DNA of 64,000 bases from Actinoplanes lobatus (GTDB lineage: Bacteria; Actinomycetota; Actinomycetes; Mycobacteriales; Micromonosporaceae): NCBI RefSeq assembly GCF_014205215.1, contig NZ_JACHNC010000001.1, positions 3,167,001-3,231,000 of the forward strand, read 5' to 3'. Under the pieces are notes generated by a model. The model saw only the letters and a list, made by a program, of their open reading frames with translations, was not told the DNA's origin and did no database searches. The position numbers and the translations under genes are program-made. Below, piece by piece: positions 26,048 to 36,489 of the stretch; position 1 is the stretch's first letter; each line of letters begins with the position of its first letter.

Positions 26048-26101
26048 GATCTGCGAGGCTGTCCTGATCGGACCAGCCACCGGTGAAGGGTCGTGGGAAG
26101 C

Positions 26102-27187
26102 ATGAGTCAGCGGGTGCGGGGCGTGATCGCCCGGGAGAAGGGCAAACCGGTCGAGGTGGCCACCATCGTGGTGCCCGACCCAGGGCCGGGCGAGGCGGTG
26201 GTGAAGATCCAGGCCTGCGGGGTCTGCCACACCGACCTGCACTATCGCGAGGGCGGGATCAACGACGAGTTCCCGTTCCTGCTCGGCCACGAGGCGGCCG
26301 GGGTGGTCGAGGCGGTCGGCGCCGGGGTCACCGATGTGGCGCCGGGCGACTTCGTGGTGCTCAACTGGCGGGCCGTCTGCGGCAACTGCCGGGCCTGTCA
26401 CAAGGGCAAGCCGTGGTACTGCTTCGCCACCCACAACGCGGCCCAGAGGATGACGCTGGAGGACGGCACCGAACTGTCCCCGGCCCTGGGCATCGGCGCG
26501 TTCGTGGAGAAGACGCTGGTGCACGCCGGCCAGTGCACCAAGGTCGACCCGTCCGCCCGGGCCGCCGCGGTCGGCCTGCTCGGCTGCGGCGTGATGGCCG
26601 GCATCGGCGCGGCCATCAACACCGGCGGCGTGACCCGCGGCGACTCGGTCGCGGTGATCGGCTGCGGCGGGGTCGGTGACGGCGCGGTGGCCGGGGCGGC
26701 CCTGGCCGGCGCGACCACGATCATCGCGATCGACACCGACGACCGGAAACTGGAGTGGGCCCGCGGGTTCGGGGCCACCCACACGATCAACGCGCGCGAG
26801 CACGACGTGGTGGAGAAGGTGCGCGAGCTGACCGGCGGGTTCGGCGCCGACGTGGTGGTCGAGGCGGTGGGCCGGCCGGAGACGTACCGGCAGGCCTTCT
26901 ACGCCCGCGACCTGGCCGGGACCGTGGTGCTGGTCGGCGTGCCCACCCCGGAGATGACCATCGAGCTGCCGCTGCTCGACGTCTTCGGCCGGGGCGGCGC
27001 CCTCAAGTCCAGCTGGTACGGCGACTGCCTGCCCACCCGCGACTTCCCGCTGCTCACCGAGCTCTACCGGCAGGGCCGGCTCGACCTGGACGCCTTCGTG
27101 ACCGAGGAGATCGCGCTGGACGAGGTCGAGCAGGCCTTCGCGAAGATGCACACCGGCGACGTACTCCGCTCGGTGGTGATCTTCTAA
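26102..27187 (+). CDS. mscR: S-(hydroxymethyl)mycothiol dehydrogenase
   Basis: A protein of 361 residues from ATG 26102; a GTG at 26093 is a possible earlier start. It is a zinc-dependent medium-chain dehydrogenase. Catalytic zinc motif: [15 protein letters not shown]. Structural zinc cysteines: [18 protein letters not shown]-binding: [17 protein letters not shown]. The sequence [16 protein letters not shown] and the whole layout closely follow Rv2259. That enzyme oxidises the mycothiol-formaldehyde adduct and acts as a nitrosomycothiol reductase. It implies that the host makes mycothiol. The MarR-type regulator precedes it on the same strand. Confidence 0.9.
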   Translation: MSQRVRGVIAREKGKPVEVATIVVPDPGPGEAVVKIQACGVCHTDLHYREGGINDEFPFLLGHEAAGVVEAVGAGVTDVAPGDFVVLNWRAVCGNCRACHKGKPWYCFATHNAAQRMTLEDGTELSPALGIGAFVEKTLVHAGQCTKVDPSARAAAVGLLGCGVMAGIGAAINTGGVTRGDSVAVIGCGGVGDGAVAGAALAGATTIIAIDTDDRKLEWARGFGATHTINAREHDVVEKVRELTGGFGADVVVEAVGRPETYRQAFYARDLAGTVVLVGVPTPEMTIELPLLDVFGRGGALKSSWYGDCLPTRDFPLLTELYRQGRLDLDAFVTEEIALDEVEQAFAKMHTGDVLRSVVIF

Positions 27188-27199
27188 GCGGCCGTTCTC

Positions 27200-28543
27200 T
27201 CAGGCGGCGCGGGCGTAGGCCGGGGCGGACCGGTCGGCCAGCAGGTCCAGGCAGAGGGCGGCGGTCCGGCTGAAGGCGGAGGTGCCGAGGCCACCGCCCT
27301 CCTCCGGGTGGAAGTACTCGAAGTGGCCATTGCGGTGCACCAACCGGAGCAGGCTGCGGCGCAGTTCCTCCGCCTCGTCCCGCCGGCCGTGCACCAGCAG
27401 GCCCCGGCGCAGCAGCCAGTTCACGTTGATCCAGACCGGGCCGCGCCAGTAGCGGTGGGCGTCGAACTCACGCGAGGTCCGGTCGTGGCTGGGCGCCGGC
27501 AGCCCGAACCGTTCCGACCGCAGCTCGGCCAGGATCCCGTCGACCTGGTCCGCCTCCAGATCCGGCAGCATGAGCGGCAGCAGCCCGGAGACGCAGTGTG
27601 CCGGGCTGAGCCGCCCGGTCCGGACGTCACGCGCGTGAAAGGTGCGGGTCTCCGGGTTCCACAGCCGCCGCCCGATGGCCGCCGTGACGTCGCGCGCCCG
27701 CTCCCGGTGCCGGCGCGCCTCGGACGGGCGGCCCAGCACCCCGGCGATCTGCGCGAGCGCCAGCTCGGCGGTGGCCAGTACGGCGTTGAAGCCGGGACAC
27801 TCGACGACGAAGGCGTGCCGCTCGGCGAGCCCGGTGTCGGAGTAGCCCCCGGCCCGGTAGTCCAGAACGAGACCGGCGTACCGGGCATCATCCGTGCCGG
27901 CCGGAGGGTGAGCCGCGCCGGGGACCGCGGGGTCCGCCGGCACGGCGGCCAGCGCCTCGTCCCAGGCCGGGCTGTCGTCCAGCCCGGACTCCCACGGATG
28001 AACGATGGACGCCAGCCCACCGCCGCCCACGTCCCGCCGGTCGCCGAGGTACTCCTGCTGCGCCACCAGCCGCGGGTAGAGCCGGTCGAGCTCGATCCGG
28101 GCCTGCTGGACGGCGTCCGCGCCGTGCGCCGCGGCATGCCGGTAGACCTCCCACGCGGCGAGCGCGTGCAGCGGCGGCTGGACCAGCCCGGTGCTGCTCA
28201 GGGCGGGCCGCCCGGCGTAGGCGGGCACGTTCCAGAACCCGGGCCCGGGAAAGTGGGCGTCCTCCGGGGTGTCCGGGTCGAAGGCGATGTGCGGCACCCG
28301 GCCGTCCGGCCACTGGGCCGCGAAGAGGCTGCCCAGATCCCGCCAGGCGCGCGGCTGGTTCACGTAGGCCAGCCCGATCGCCGTGAACGCCGTGTCCCAG
28401 CTCCGCTGATGCGGGTGGAGCGAGTGCGACGGCACCGTGTGGTCACCCACCCAGTTGGCGTCGAGCACCCGGACCGCGGAGGTCCACAGCTCCGCGCACA
28501 CCTCCGGGATCACCGGCAGTGACGGGGACAGGTCGGGGTGCAT
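27200..28543 (-). CDS. MGH1/GH63-like glycoside hydrolase (glucosylglycerate hydrolase-like)
   Basis: A protein of 447 residues from ATG 28543. An (alpha/alpha)6-type enzyme with YPHMWSWD-like HPHQRSWDTAF near the N-terminus, AAQWPDGRVPHIAF, FPGPGFWN and the C-terminal YWRGPVWINVNWLL. These match the MGH1-type family that includes actinobacterial glucosylglycerate and mannosylglycerate hydrolases of similar length. The exact sugar is inferred. No signal peptide is present, so it is cytoplasmic. It converges with the dehydrogenase gene, only 12 bases apart. Confidence 0.8.
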   Translation of the reverse strand: MHPDLSPSLPVIPEVCAELWTSAVRVLDANWVGDHTVPSHSLHPHQRSWDTAFTAIGLAYVNQPRAWRDLGSLFAAQWPDGRVPHIAFDPDTPEDAHFPGPGFWNVPAYAGRPALSSTGLVQPPLHALAAWEVYRHAAAHGADAVQQARIELDRLYPRLVAQQEYLGDRRDVGGGGLASIVHPWESGLDDSPAWDEALAAVPADPAVPGAAHPPAGTDDARYAGLVLDYRAGGYSDTGLAERHAFVVECPGFNAVLATAELALAQIAGVLGRPSEARRHRERARDVTAAIGRRLWNPETRTFHARDVRTGRLSPAHCVSGLLPLMLPDLEADQVDGILAELRSERFGLPAPSHDRTSREFDAHRYWRGPVWINVNWLLRRGLLVHGRRDEAEELRRSLLRLVHRNGHFEYFHPEEGGGLGTSAFSRTAALCLDLLADRSAPAYARAA

Positions 28544-29130
28544 CAGACAAATGGCCTTTCCGCTGGGCCGCCCGGTGAGACCCACTCATCGGCCGTCAGG
28601 GACCGGCCTGCAGGAAAATGGGCGCACGCATTCTGGCGTCGCCGGCCCATTTTGATCAAGCGCGGATGTGCCGCCACAACCTGCTGCGCCGGCCGGGCGG
28701 ACCGGGGGATTCCAGGCGCTTCGCGAAGACTCCCGGCAGGCCCTGATCGTGCCGCCACCAGGGCGAACCCGCCGCCGCCCGGGAAGTACGGCGGCGGCGG
28801 AATACACCGGTGCAACTCGATCGGCGGGCGAAACTGTCGTACCCCGGTGGTTTGCTCTCGGCATGCACACCGCACTGCACCGTCACTACCGGCACCGCCG
28901 GGCCATCGCCCTGGCCCGTGCGGGCCGCGCGTTCGCGGTTCTGGCCATAATGGACGGTCCAGACCGGACGGACAGTGCGGACTGTCCAAGTAGCTTGACT
29001 CTGCGTGGTGTGCAACCTCAGATGTTGTACAAATCGGACCAGTTGCTGACCGAGGGTGTTCCCCGCGTCGGTCGCCGCCGGTAGTGTTCTGGCTCCGACG
29101 CGTATCCATCGACAAGAAGGCGTTGGTGCG
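28544..29130. other. Intergenic region between hydrolase and flavin monooxygenase genes
   Basis: These 587 bases carry several overlapping open frames on both strands, none with a ribosome-binding site, recognised family or codon use like the neighbours. The right half contains two palindromes and a possible promoter. No small gene can be supported. Confidence 0.5.
28951..28987. promoter_or_regulatory. Paired palindromes upstream of the flavin monooxygenase gene
   Basis: TGGACGGTCCA (28951-28961) and GGACAGT-gcgg-ACTGTCC (28970-28987) lie side by side. They stop eight bases before TTGACT (28995-29000), a good -35 element with no convincing -10. The arrangement suits a TetR- or MarR-type operator; the regulator is not identified. 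Confidence 0.4.
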
Positions 29131-30237
29131 ATGACCTTGCGCATCCTCGTGGTGGGCGCCGGCATCGCCGGCCTGGCCGCGGCCCGTGGGCTGCGAGTCG
29201 CCGGCTTCCGGCCGGAGGTGGTGGAGGCTCTGCCCGCCACTGTCGTCCCAGGAGCCGGCATCTACCTACCAGGCAATGCCTCCCGCGCGTTGCGCCTGCT
29301 CGGGCTCGACGTTCCGTTACGCCCGCTCGGTGACCTGATCTTCCGGCAGGTCTTCCTCGACCAGCGCGGCCGCCAGCTGTTCGAGATGGACGTCGCGGGT
29401 CTCTGGGCCGGGGTCGGCGAGTCCCGCGCGCTCTCCCGCGCCGACCTCCAGCAGGTGCTGCTCACCGGGGTCGGCGGCGAGGTGCGTTTCGAGACCGAGG
29501 TGCGCGACCTCCAGGTCGTCGACGGCGCCGCCAAGGTGGAGTTCTCCAACGGCGGCATCTCCGAGTACGACCTGGTCGTCGGCGCCGACGGCCGGCGGTC
29601 GATGATCCGGGACCGGGTGGGCCTGGGCGGTCCGGCCGTGCCGACCGGGCAGATCGTCTACCGCGCCGTGGTGAGCGGCGGCCCGCCGCTCACCGACTGG
29701 ACCGCGGTGCTCGGCCGGCGGTCGCAGTTCGTGGCCATGCCGATGGGCGGGCGGCGGCTCTACTGCTACGCCGACGAGACCGCGCCGGACACCCCCAATC
29801 CGGACGACCCGCGCGCCCGCCTGCGTGAGCTCTTCGAGGGGTACGGGGGCCCCGTCCCGGCCATCCTCGACAAGATCGAGAAGGTGCAGGTCGCCCGCAC
29901 CGACGAGGTGGTCCTGCCGGCCTGGTCCAAGGGGCCGGTCGTGCTGGTCGGCGACGCGGCGCACGCCACCGCGCCGACACTGGCCCAGGGCGCCGCGATG
30001 TCCTTCGAGGACGGCTACGTGCTCGGGCAGGAGCTGCGGTCGGCCGGGGGCGACATCCCCAAGGCCCTCCGAGCGTACGAGGATCGCCGTCGCCCGCGCT
30101 GTGCCGAGGTGCGCGAGCGGACCCGCGAGCGGGACCGGACCCGGGACGTGCCACCCGCTCTGCGCGACCCGATGTTGCGCCGTCGCGGAGTTCGCATCTT
30201 CACCGATCACTGCCGGGCGCTGGTGGCGCCGGTCTGA
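29131..30237 (+). CDS. FAD-dependent monooxygenase (PHBH-fold)
   Basis: A protein of 368 residues. The N-terminal Rossmann motif is VVGAGIAGLAAARGL. The second FAD motif GDAAHATAPTLAQGAAMSFED and the DG motif LVVGADGRRSMIRDRV are those of class A flavoprotein hydroxylases. Cytosolic; the substrate is unknown. The C-terminus is unusually basic (RERTRERDRTRD). It stands alone, followed by ctaD 134 bases downstream. Confidence 0.88.
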   Translation: MTLRILVVGAGIAGLAAARGLRVAGFRPEVVEALPATVVPGAGIYLPGNASRALRLLGLDVPLRPLGDLIFRQVFLDQRGRQLFEMDVAGLWAGVGESRALSRADLQQVLLTGVGGEVRFETEVRDLQVVDGAAKVEFSNGGISEYDLVVGADGRRSMIRDRVGLGGPAVPTGQIVYRAVVSGGPPLTDWTAVLGRRSQFVAMPMGGRRLYCYADETAPDTPNPDDPRARLRELFEGYGGPVPAILDKIEKVQVARTDEVVLPAWSKGPVVLVGDAAHATAPTLAQGAAMSFEDGYVLGQELRSAGGDIPKALRAYEDRRRPRCAEVRERTRERDRTRDVPPALRDPMLRRRGVRIFTDHCRALVAPV

Positions 30238-30371
30238 CCGGGCGGCGCGGCCGCCGTGCCCTTTGGTCACCCCGCTAAGGCCGAAAGTAGGTGGGGGACT
30301 ATTCTGCCACCGGAGTACGCCCGATCATCGGGATATCCCGAGAGGGACGAACGAGACAACGGAGGCAATTC

Positions 30372-32129
30372 GTGACGACCGTTGCGCCGTCGCCGATCGC
30401 GACCCGACCATATCCGGTGCGGCGGCAGGTCAAGGGCTCGGCGTTTGCTCGGATCCTGCGCACGACGGACGCGAAGCAGATCGGGATCATGTACATGATC
30501 ACGGCCTTCGTGTTCTTCCTGCTGGGTGGCCTGATGGCCCTTCTGATGCGCGCCGAACTGGCCCGGCCGGGCATGCAGGTGCTCTCGCCGGAGCAGTTCA
30601 ACCAGCTCTTCACCATGCACGGCACGATCATGCTGCTGTTCTTCGCGACGCCGATCGTGTTCGCGTTCGGCAACTATGTCGTGCCCATCCAGATCGGCGC
30701 GCCTGACGTGTCGTTCCCGCGGCTGAACGCCTTCGCCTACTGGCTGTACCTGTTCGGCGGTCTGATCACCATCGGCGGGTTCCTCACGCCGGGTGGCGCC
30801 GCCGACTTCGGCTGGTTCGCGTACACGCCGCTGAGCAACTCGCTGCACTCGCCGGGCATCGGCGGCAACATGTGGGTGGTCGGCCTGGCCATCTCGGGTC
30901 TGGGCACGATCCTCGGCTCGGTCAACCTGATCACCACGATCCTGACCCTGCGCGCCCCGGGCATGACCATGTTCCGGATGCCGATCATGACGTGGAACAT
31001 GCTGGTCACCGCGCTTCTCGCGGTCATGGTGTTCCCGTTCCTGGCGGCCGCGCTCTTCGCTCTCGCCGCCGACCGCGTGCTCGGTGCCCACGTCTTCGAC
31101 GTGGAGACCGGCGGGCCGATGCTCTGGCAGCACCTCTTCTGGTTCTTCGGCCACCCCGAGGTGTACATCATCGCGCTGCCGTTCTTCGGCATCATCACCG
31201 AGGTCATCCCGGTGTTCAGCCGCAAGCCGGTGTTCGGCTACAAGGGCCTGGTGTCCGCGACGCTGCTGATCGGCGCGCTGTCGATGTCGGTGTGGGCGCA
31301 CCACATGTTCGCGACCGGCCAGGTGCTGCTGCCGTTCTTCTCGTTCCTGAGCTTCCTGATCGCGGTCCCGACCGGCATGAAGTTCTTCGTCTGGATCGGC
31401 ACCCTGTGGCGCGGCCAGATCAGCTTCGAGTCGCCGATGCTCTTCGCGATCGGCTTCATGGTGACGTTCCTCTTCGGTGGTCTGTCCGGCGTCCTGCTGG
31501 CCTCGCCGCCGATCGACTTCCACGTCTCCGACTCGTACTTCGTGATCGCCCACTTCCACTACGTGCTCTTCGGCACGATCGTGTTCGCGGTGTTCGCCGG
31601 CATCTATTTCTGGTTCCCGAAGATGTTCGGCCGGATGCTGGACGAGAAGCTCGCCCGGATCCACTTCTGGCTCACCATGATCGGCTTCCACGGCACGTTC
31701 CTGGTGCAGCACTGGCTCGGCACCCAGGGCATGCCCCGCCGGTACGCCGACTACCTGCCGGACGACGGGTTCACCTTCCTGAACACGTTCTCCACGATCG
31801 GCTCGTTCATCCTGGGCCTGTCGACCCTGCCGTTCATCTACAACGTGTGGAAGTCGTACAAGGTCGGCCAGCTCGTGACCGCCGACGACCCGTGGGGCCA
31901 CGGCAACTCGCTCGAGTGGGCCACCAGCACCCCGCCGCCGCTGCGTAACTTCGACCGCATGCCGCGGATCCGCTCCGAGCGGCCCGCCTTCGACCTGAAG
32001 TTCCCGCACCTGGCCGCCGGCGAGCAGTCGCTGGCCGGCCCGCCGGAGGGTGGCGCCCGGCCGCTCACCTCGGAGTCCGACGGTGGCGCGACCTACCAGG
32101 AAGACGTGAGCACCGACCGCGATCGCTGA
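30372..32129 (+). CDS. ctaD: Cytochrome c oxidase subunit I (aa3 type)
   Basis: A protein of 585 residues from GTG 30372 behind GGAGG. It has twelve transmembrane helices with the haem and copper ligands in place: [27 protein letters not shown] (CuB His and the Tyr cross-link region), WAHHMF and HFHYVLFGT (haem a and a3 ligands). It is the catalytic subunit of the proton-pumping terminal oxidase. The other subunits are not nearby, as is common in actinobacteria. The cytoplasmic tail of about 50 residues is longer than the minimum. Confidence 0.97.
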   Translation: MTTVAPSPIATRPYPVRRQVKGSAFARILRTTDAKQIGIMYMITAFVFFLLGGLMALLMRAELARPGMQVLSPEQFNQLFTMHGTIMLLFFATPIVFAFGNYVVPIQIGAPDVSFPRLNAFAYWLYLFGGLITIGGFLTPGGAADFGWFAYTPLSNSLHSPGIGGNMWVVGLAISGLGTILGSVNLITTILTLRAPGMTMFRMPIMTWNMLVTALLAVMVFPFLAAALFALAADRVLGAHVFDVETGGPMLWQHLFWFFGHPEVYIIALPFFGIITEVIPVFSRKPVFGYKGLVSATLLIGALSMSVWAHHMFATGQVLLPFFSFLSFLIAVPTGMKFFVWIGTLWRGQISFESPMLFAIGFMVTFLFGGLSGVLLASPPIDFHVSDSYFVIAHFHYVLFGTIVFAVFAGIYFWFPKMFGRMLDEKLARIHFWLTMIGFHGTFLVQHWLGTQGMPRRYADYLPDDGFTFLNTFSTIGSFILGLSTLPFIYNVWKSYKVGQLVTADDPWGHGNSLEWATSTPPPLRNFDRMPRIRSERPAFDLKFPHLAAGEQSLAGPPEGGARPLTSESDGGATYQEDVSTDRDR

Positions 32130-32144
32130 TCGCCCGGCGTTCCC

Positions 32145-32180
32145 CGAACGGCCCGCACTCTCCGGAGCGCGGGCCGTTCG
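32145..32180 (+). terminator. Terminator hairpin after ctaD
   Basis: CGAACGGCCCGC (32145-32156) pairs with GCGGGCCGTTCG (32169-32180) around a 12-base loop, followed by GCGTTTC. It lies 16 bases after the ctaD stop. Confidence 0.8.
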
Positions 32181-32284
32181 GCGTTTCTGCGGCGCTCGTC
32201 ACAGCGCCCGCTGGAGGGCCGGTAACGCGTTGGATTTGTGTCGTACCTCCACGGCAGGATGGGCGGCGGAGGTCAGGATCCGAC

Positions 32285-33616
32285 ATGTTGCTCACGCCTT
32301 ACCGCGAAACACTCGCGCTGCCGAAGATCACGTCCCTGCTGGTCGTCGCCACGCTGGCCCGCGTGCCGATCGCGGCGGGCACGGTGGTGCTCACCCTGCA
32401 CGTCGTCCAGGGCCTCGGCATGAAATATGTGGCGGCCGGCCTGGTCGGTGCGGCGTCGACGATCGGGGGCTCGATCGGCGCGCCGGTGATCGGGCGGCTC
32501 ATCGACCGCTGGGGGCTGCGGCCGATCCTGCTCCTGACGACGGTCGCCGAGGTGATCTACTGGCTCGTCGCGCAGGCCCTGCCCTATTCGGCGCTGCTGC
32601 CGGTCGCCGCGGTCGGTGGATTCCTGGCCCTGCCCGCCTTCTCAGTGGCCCGGCAGGCGATCGCGGCGCTCACCCCCGAGTCGCACCGGCTGCCCGCGTT
32701 CGCGCTCGACTCGATGACCACCGAGCTGTCCTTCATGGCGGGTCCCGCGCTCGGCGTGCTGATCGTGACGACCGCCGGCTCGCATGCCGCGATGTATTCC
32801 CTGGCCGTCGGCATCCTGCTGGCCGGCGTCGGCCTGTGGCTGCTGAATCCGCCGGTCCGGGGCGCTCACGAGGCCCCGGTGGCGAGCGGTGAGCGGCCGC
32901 CGCGGAGCAGTTGGCTCAAGCCCCGCTTCGTCGCCGTCCTGGCCGTCACGATGGCGGCCACCCTGGTCCTCTCCGGCACCGACGTGGCGGTGGTCGCCAC
33001 GCTCCGGGCCTCCGGCGAGGTGGAGTGGGCGGGCCTGGTGCTCTCCCTGTGGGCCTTCTTCTCCCTGGTGGGCGGTTTCCTTTACGGCACCGTCCGGCGC
33101 GGCCTGCCCACCCTGGTGATCTTCGCCCCGATGGCGGTGCTGACCATCCCGGTCGGCCTCGGCGGCGACCACTGGTGGCTGCTGGCCCTCCTCCTGATCC
33201 CGGCGGGCGCCCTCTGCGCCCCCACCATCACGGCCAGCTCCGACGCCATCAGCCGGATGATCCCGGCCGCGGCGCGCGGCGAGGCCATGGGCATGCACAA
33301 CTCGGCCCTGACCGTCGGCGTCGCCCTCGGCGCCCCGCTGGCCGGCCTGGCCATCGACCACCGCGGCCCGGCCTGGGGCTTCGTCGCGGTCGGCGCGGTC
33401 GGCGTCCTGGTCGCCCTCCTGGTCCTGCCCACCGAGTTCCGCCGCCGCCGAACCCCACGCCGGCCCGCCACCGGCCCGGCGCCGTCCCGGGCCTCCGAGA
33501 CTCTTCCGCCCGCCACCGGCCCGGCGTCCTCCGCGGACCCCGCAGCCTCCTCCGGCTCCGTGCCGCTCTCCGGCTCCGTGCCTGTCCCCGGTGGTCTCCC
33601 AGCCGGTTCCGCGTAG
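32285..33616 (+). CDS. MFS transporter
   Basis: A protein of 443 residues with about twelve hydrophobic helices and the MFS loop GRLIDRWGLRP between helices 2 and 3, matched by a weaker GEAMGMHNSAL region in the second half. The 45-residue C-terminal tail is Pro/Ser/Ala-rich (TGPAPSRASETLPP). Export of a small molecule is likely; the substrate is unknown. The start ATG has no strong ribosome-binding site. Confidence 0.88.
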   Translation: MLLTPYRETLALPKITSLLVVATLARVPIAAGTVVLTLHVVQGLGMKYVAAGLVGAASTIGGSIGAPVIGRLIDRWGLRPILLLTTVAEVIYWLVAQALPYSALLPVAAVGGFLALPAFSVARQAIAALTPESHRLPAFALDSMTTELSFMAGPALGVLIVTTAGSHAAMYSLAVGILLAGVGLWLLNPPVRGAHEAPVASGERPPRSSWLKPRFVAVLAVTMAATLVLSGTDVAVVATLRASGEVEWAGLVLSLWAFFSLVGGFLYGTVRRGLPTLVIFAPMAVLTIPVGLGGDHWWLLALLLIPAGALCAPTITASSDAISRMIPAAARGEAMGMHNSALTVGVALGAPLAGLAIDHRGPAWGFVAVGAVGVLVALLVLPTEFRRRRTPRRPATGPAPSRASETLPPATGPASSADPAASSGSVPLSGSVPVPGGLPAGSA

Positions 33617-33680
33617 CCATGCCGGACCGGCGGGCACGGGCGTAGCCGTCGGGTCCCTGCCGCCGGAGGCGGCGTGCGTG

Positions 33681-34181
33681 TCAGGGCTGGTCGAATTCGT
33701 GGTACATGACGTGCAGGCCTACCGGGCCGTGGGACGGGTGCCGGAAGGACCGGGGGACGGTGCCGATGATCTGGAAGCCCTCCCGCTGGTACAGGGCGAC
33801 GGCGGCCGTGTTGGTCTCGACCACGGCGTTGAACTGCATGCTCGCGAACCCCTGCCGGCGAGCCCAGCCGACGGCGTAGCGGCACAGCGCGGTCCCGGCC
33901 CCGCGACCACGGGCGGCGGGCGCGACCATGAAGCTGGCGGTGGCCACGTGCGATCCCGGGCCGGGGCGGTTGGCGCCCATCTTGGCGGTGCCCACGATCC
34001 GGCCGTCGAGCAGCGCCACGACGGTCAGGCCCGGTGGCCGCTCCACCCAGATGTCACGGGCGACTGTCTCGCTCATGGCCGGGCCGTAGGGAAACGTCTC
34101 CTGAGCCTGGACCACGTCCTGGACGATGGGCCACACCGCGGGCCAGTCGGCCCCGGTGAACGGCCGGATCTCAGGCGTCAA
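33681..34181 (-). CDS. GNAT-family N-acetyltransferase
   Basis: A protein of 166 residues. It has the GNAT core with motif A (VAPAARGRGAGTALCRYAVGWA) and the motif B region AVALYQREGF, followed by the common VPRSFRHPSHG segment. It uses acetyl-CoA; the acceptor is unknown. Its ATG overlaps the end of pncA by 11 bases, so it is the last gene of the pncB-pncA unit. Confidence 0.88.
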   Translation of the reverse strand: MTPEIRPFTGADWPAVWPIVQDVVQAQETFPYGPAMSETVARDIWVERPPGLTVVALLDGRIVGTAKMGANRPGPGSHVATASFMVAPAARGRGAGTALCRYAVGWARRQGFASMQFNAVVETNTAAVALYQREGFQIIGTVPRSFRHPSHGPVGLHVMYHEFDQP

Positions 34182-34749
34182 CGACAGGCTTGCCGGTCAT
34201 GGCGATCGAGGCGGCGCGGAACTGCTCCAGGGCGGCGTCGGTGGTGCCGCGGGCCACACCGGCGGTGAGTTCCAGCAGCACGGTGGTGGTGAAGCCCTCC
34301 GCCGCGGCGTCCAGCGCGGTCGCGCGTACGCAATGGTCTGTCGCGATGCCCACGACCTCGACCTCGGTGACTCCCCGGCCCCGCAGCCAGCCGGCGAGGG
34401 TTTCGCCGTCCTCGGTCCTGCCTTCGAATCCGGAGTAGGCCGCCTGGTGGGCGCCCTTGTGGAAGATCGCCTCGATCCGGTCGGTGACCAGCTCGGGGTG
34501 GAACTCGGACCCGGTGGTGCCGACGACGCAGTGCGCCGGCCAGGTGTCCACGTAGTCGGGGTGCTCGCTGAAGTGTGTCCCCGGGTCGACGTGGTAGTCC
34601 TTGGTGGCGACCACGTGCTCCCAACGATCGCCGGCCCGGTCGAGCACCAGCGAGATGCCCTTGGCGACCGCGGCGCCGCCACCGACCGGGAGTGAGCCGC
34701 CCTCGCAGAAGTCGTTCTGCACGTCCACGATGATCAATGCGCGTGACAT
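34171..34749 (-). CDS. pncA: Nicotinamidase/pyrazinamidase
   Basis: A protein of 192 residues from ATG 34749. An isochorismatase-fold enzyme with catalytic Asp9 (LIIVDVQNDFCEGG), a Lys in IFHKGAHQAAYS and the catalytic Cys in GIATDHCVRAT. The metal-site residues DYHVDPGTHFSEHPDY are present. It deamidates nicotinamide to nicotinate, which the product of the gene just upstream (gap 7 bases) converts to the mononucleotide. Confidence 0.95.
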   Translation of the reverse strand: MSRALIIVDVQNDFCEGGSLPVGGGAAVAKGISLVLDRAGDRWEHVVATKDYHVDPGTHFSEHPDYVDTWPAHCVVGTTGSEFHPELVTDRIEAIFHKGAHQAAYSGFEGRTEDGETLAGWLRGRGVTEVEVVGIATDHCVRATALDAAAEGFTTTVLLELTAGVARGTTDAALEQFRAASIAMTGKPVVDA

Positions 34750-34756
34750 GGTGCCC

Positions 34757-36043
34757 CTAGGTGGTGGGAACGATGACGACGGGGATCGCGGGGTCACCCG
34801 CGGAGAGCTTGAGGCCCTCCCACGGGATCGAGATCAGATTCTGCCGCAGGTGTTCGCGGGACTCCTGGAGGCTCGGTGCGTGGAGGACTTCGCCGTCGGC
34901 GATCCAGGTGCGCTGGAGCAGCCGGTCGTTGGTCTGATGGTCGGGCACGCCCTGGGAGAAGATGATCTCCTCGGTGGCGGTGCCGGTGGGCTTGTGCCGC
35001 CGGATCGCGGTCTTGCGGCCGCCGACGGTCGCCTTGTTCTCCGAGCGCTTGACCACCGGGCGGCCCTCGACCTCGACCAGTTTGTAGACCAGGCCGGCGG
35101 TGGGCGCGCCGGAGCCGGTGACCACGGCGGTGCCGGCGCCGTACATGTCGACGGGTTCGGCGGCGAGGGTGGCGATCGAGTACTCGTCCATGTCGCCGGA
35201 GACGATGATCTTGGTTTCGGTGGCGCCGAGCGAGTCCAGCAGCTCCCGGGACTGCTGGGCCAGAACAGACAGGTCGCCCGAGTCGATGCGGATGGCCCGC
35301 AGGTCCGGCCCGGCGATCGCGATGGCGTTCCGGATGCCCTGGCTGATGTCGTACGTGTCGACGAGCAACGTCGTGTTCTTGCCCAGCGTGGCCACCTGCG
35401 ACCCGAACGCGGTCGGCTCGTCGTCGTGCAGGAGGGTGAAAGCGTGCGCCGACGTGCCGGTGGTGGGGATGCCGTACGCCCGGCCCGCCGCGAGGTTGGA
35501 CGTGGACGCGAACCCGGCCAGGTAGGCGGCCCGGGCGGCGGCGACGGCGGCCTGCTCGTGGGTGCGCCGGGACCCCATCTCGATGATCGGGCGCCCGCGG
35601 GCCGCGGTGACCATCCGGGCGGCGGCGGCCGCGATGGCGCTGTCGTGGTTGAGCACCGAGAGGATGAGGGTCTCCAGCACCACGCACTCGGCGAAGGTGC
35701 CGGAAACGGTCAGGATCGGTGAGCCGGGGAAGAACAGCTCGCCCTCCGCGTACCCCTCGATCTCGCCGGTGAAGCGGTACTCCGAGAGCCATTTGGCGCA
35801 GGTCTCGTCGACGATCCCGGCCGAGCGCAGGAACTCGATCTCGCCCGCGGTGAAGCGGAAGTCGTGGATCGCCTCGACCAGGCGGCCGGTGCCCGCGACC
35901 ACGCCGTAGCGCCGTCCGGTGGGCAGCCGCCGGGCGAACACCTCGAAGACGCAGTGGCGGTCGGCGGTGCCGTCCCGCAGTGCGGCGCTGACCATGGTCA
36001 GCTCGTACTGATCGGTCATCAGGGCCGGCGCGATGGTCTCCAC
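34757..36043 (-). CDS. pncB: Nicotinate phosphoribosyltransferase
   Basis: A protein of 428 residues. The start GTG 36043 is chosen because TAGGGT lies seven bases upstream. Motifs: MTDQYELTM, the active-site EMGSRRTHEQAA, RIDSGDLSVLAQQSR and VYKLVEV. It condenses nicotinate with phosphoribosyl pyrophosphate in NAD salvage. Divergent from clpS, exactly as in the pncB-clpS order of mycobacteria. Confidence 0.95.
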   Translation of the reverse strand: METIAPALMTDQYELTMVSAALRDGTADRHCVFEVFARRLPTGRRYGVVAGTGRLVEAIHDFRFTAGEIEFLRSAGIVDETCAKWLSEYRFTGEIEGYAEGELFFPGSPILTVSGTFAECVVLETLILSVLNHDSAIAAAAARMVTAARGRPIIEMGSRRTHEQAAVAAARAAYLAGFASTSNLAAGRAYGIPTTGTSAHAFTLLHDDEPTAFGSQVATLGKNTTLLVDTYDISQGIRNAIAIAGPDLRAIRIDSGDLSVLAQQSRELLDSLGATETKIIVSGDMDEYSIATLAAEPVDMYGAGTAVVTGSGAPTAGLVYKLVEVEGRPVVKRSENKATVGGRKTAIRRHKPTGTATEEIIFSQGVPDHQTNDRLLQRTWIADGEVLHAPSLQESREHLRQNLISIPWEGLKLSAGDPAIPVVIVPTT

Positions 36044-36050
36044 GGGCAAC

Positions 36051-36056
36051 ACCCTA
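36051..36056 (-). promoter_or_regulatory. -10 box (TAGGGT) of pncB, leaderless
   Basis: On the minus strand TAGGGT, seven bases, then GTG 36043. Confidence 0.5.
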
Positions 36057-36162
36057 TTGCGCTCGCCGCCGCGGCGTCGCCCGTGGGGCTCGACGCGGCT
36101 GTTGACCTGCGGTTCGATGCTCCGGTTCACCGGTTGGCCGAATCCGGTGGCAACATGGGGGC

Positions 36163-36453
36163 ATGGCGTTGCCTCAGGTTGTTCCCGTCGAGACGCCGGA
36201 GATCGAGGAAGTACCGGCCGGGGACCGGCCGTGGGTGACCATCGTCTGGGACGACCCGGTCAACCTCATGTCATACGTGACCTGGGTCTTCCAGAAGCTC
36301 TTCGGATTCAGCAAGGAGAAGGCCGAGAGGCTGATGATGGACGTGCACACGAAAGGCAAGGCGGTGGTCTCGACAGGTGCGCGTGAGCGCATGGAGATGG
36401 ACGCCAACCAACTGCACGGATACGGTCTCTGGGCCACGGTCGACCGGAGTTGA
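36163..36453 (+). CDS. clpS: ClpS adaptor of the ClpAP/ClpCP protease
   Basis: A protein of 96 residues. The family core [48 protein letters not shown] region is complete, with the Asp-Asp and His-Thr-Lys-Gly positions that recognise N-end-rule degrons. About 20 residues of acidic leader precede it. The protein delivers substrates with destabilising N-termini to Clp. The DUF2017 gene follows 36 bases downstream. Confidence 0.95.
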   Translation: MALPQVVPVETPEIEEVPAGDRPWVTIVWDDPVNLMSYVTWVFQKLFGFSKEKAERLMMDVHTKGKAVVSTGARERMEMDANQLHGYGLWATVDRS

Positions 36454-36489
36454 CCGTCCGGCGGTCCCGACAAGCGGGTGGGGAAGAAG

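Noticed and set aside
28668..29084. Small ORF of 138 codons in the gap before the flavin monooxygenase
   Set aside because: No ribosome-binding site, no family, and it overlaps palindromes and a -35 element that look regulatory.
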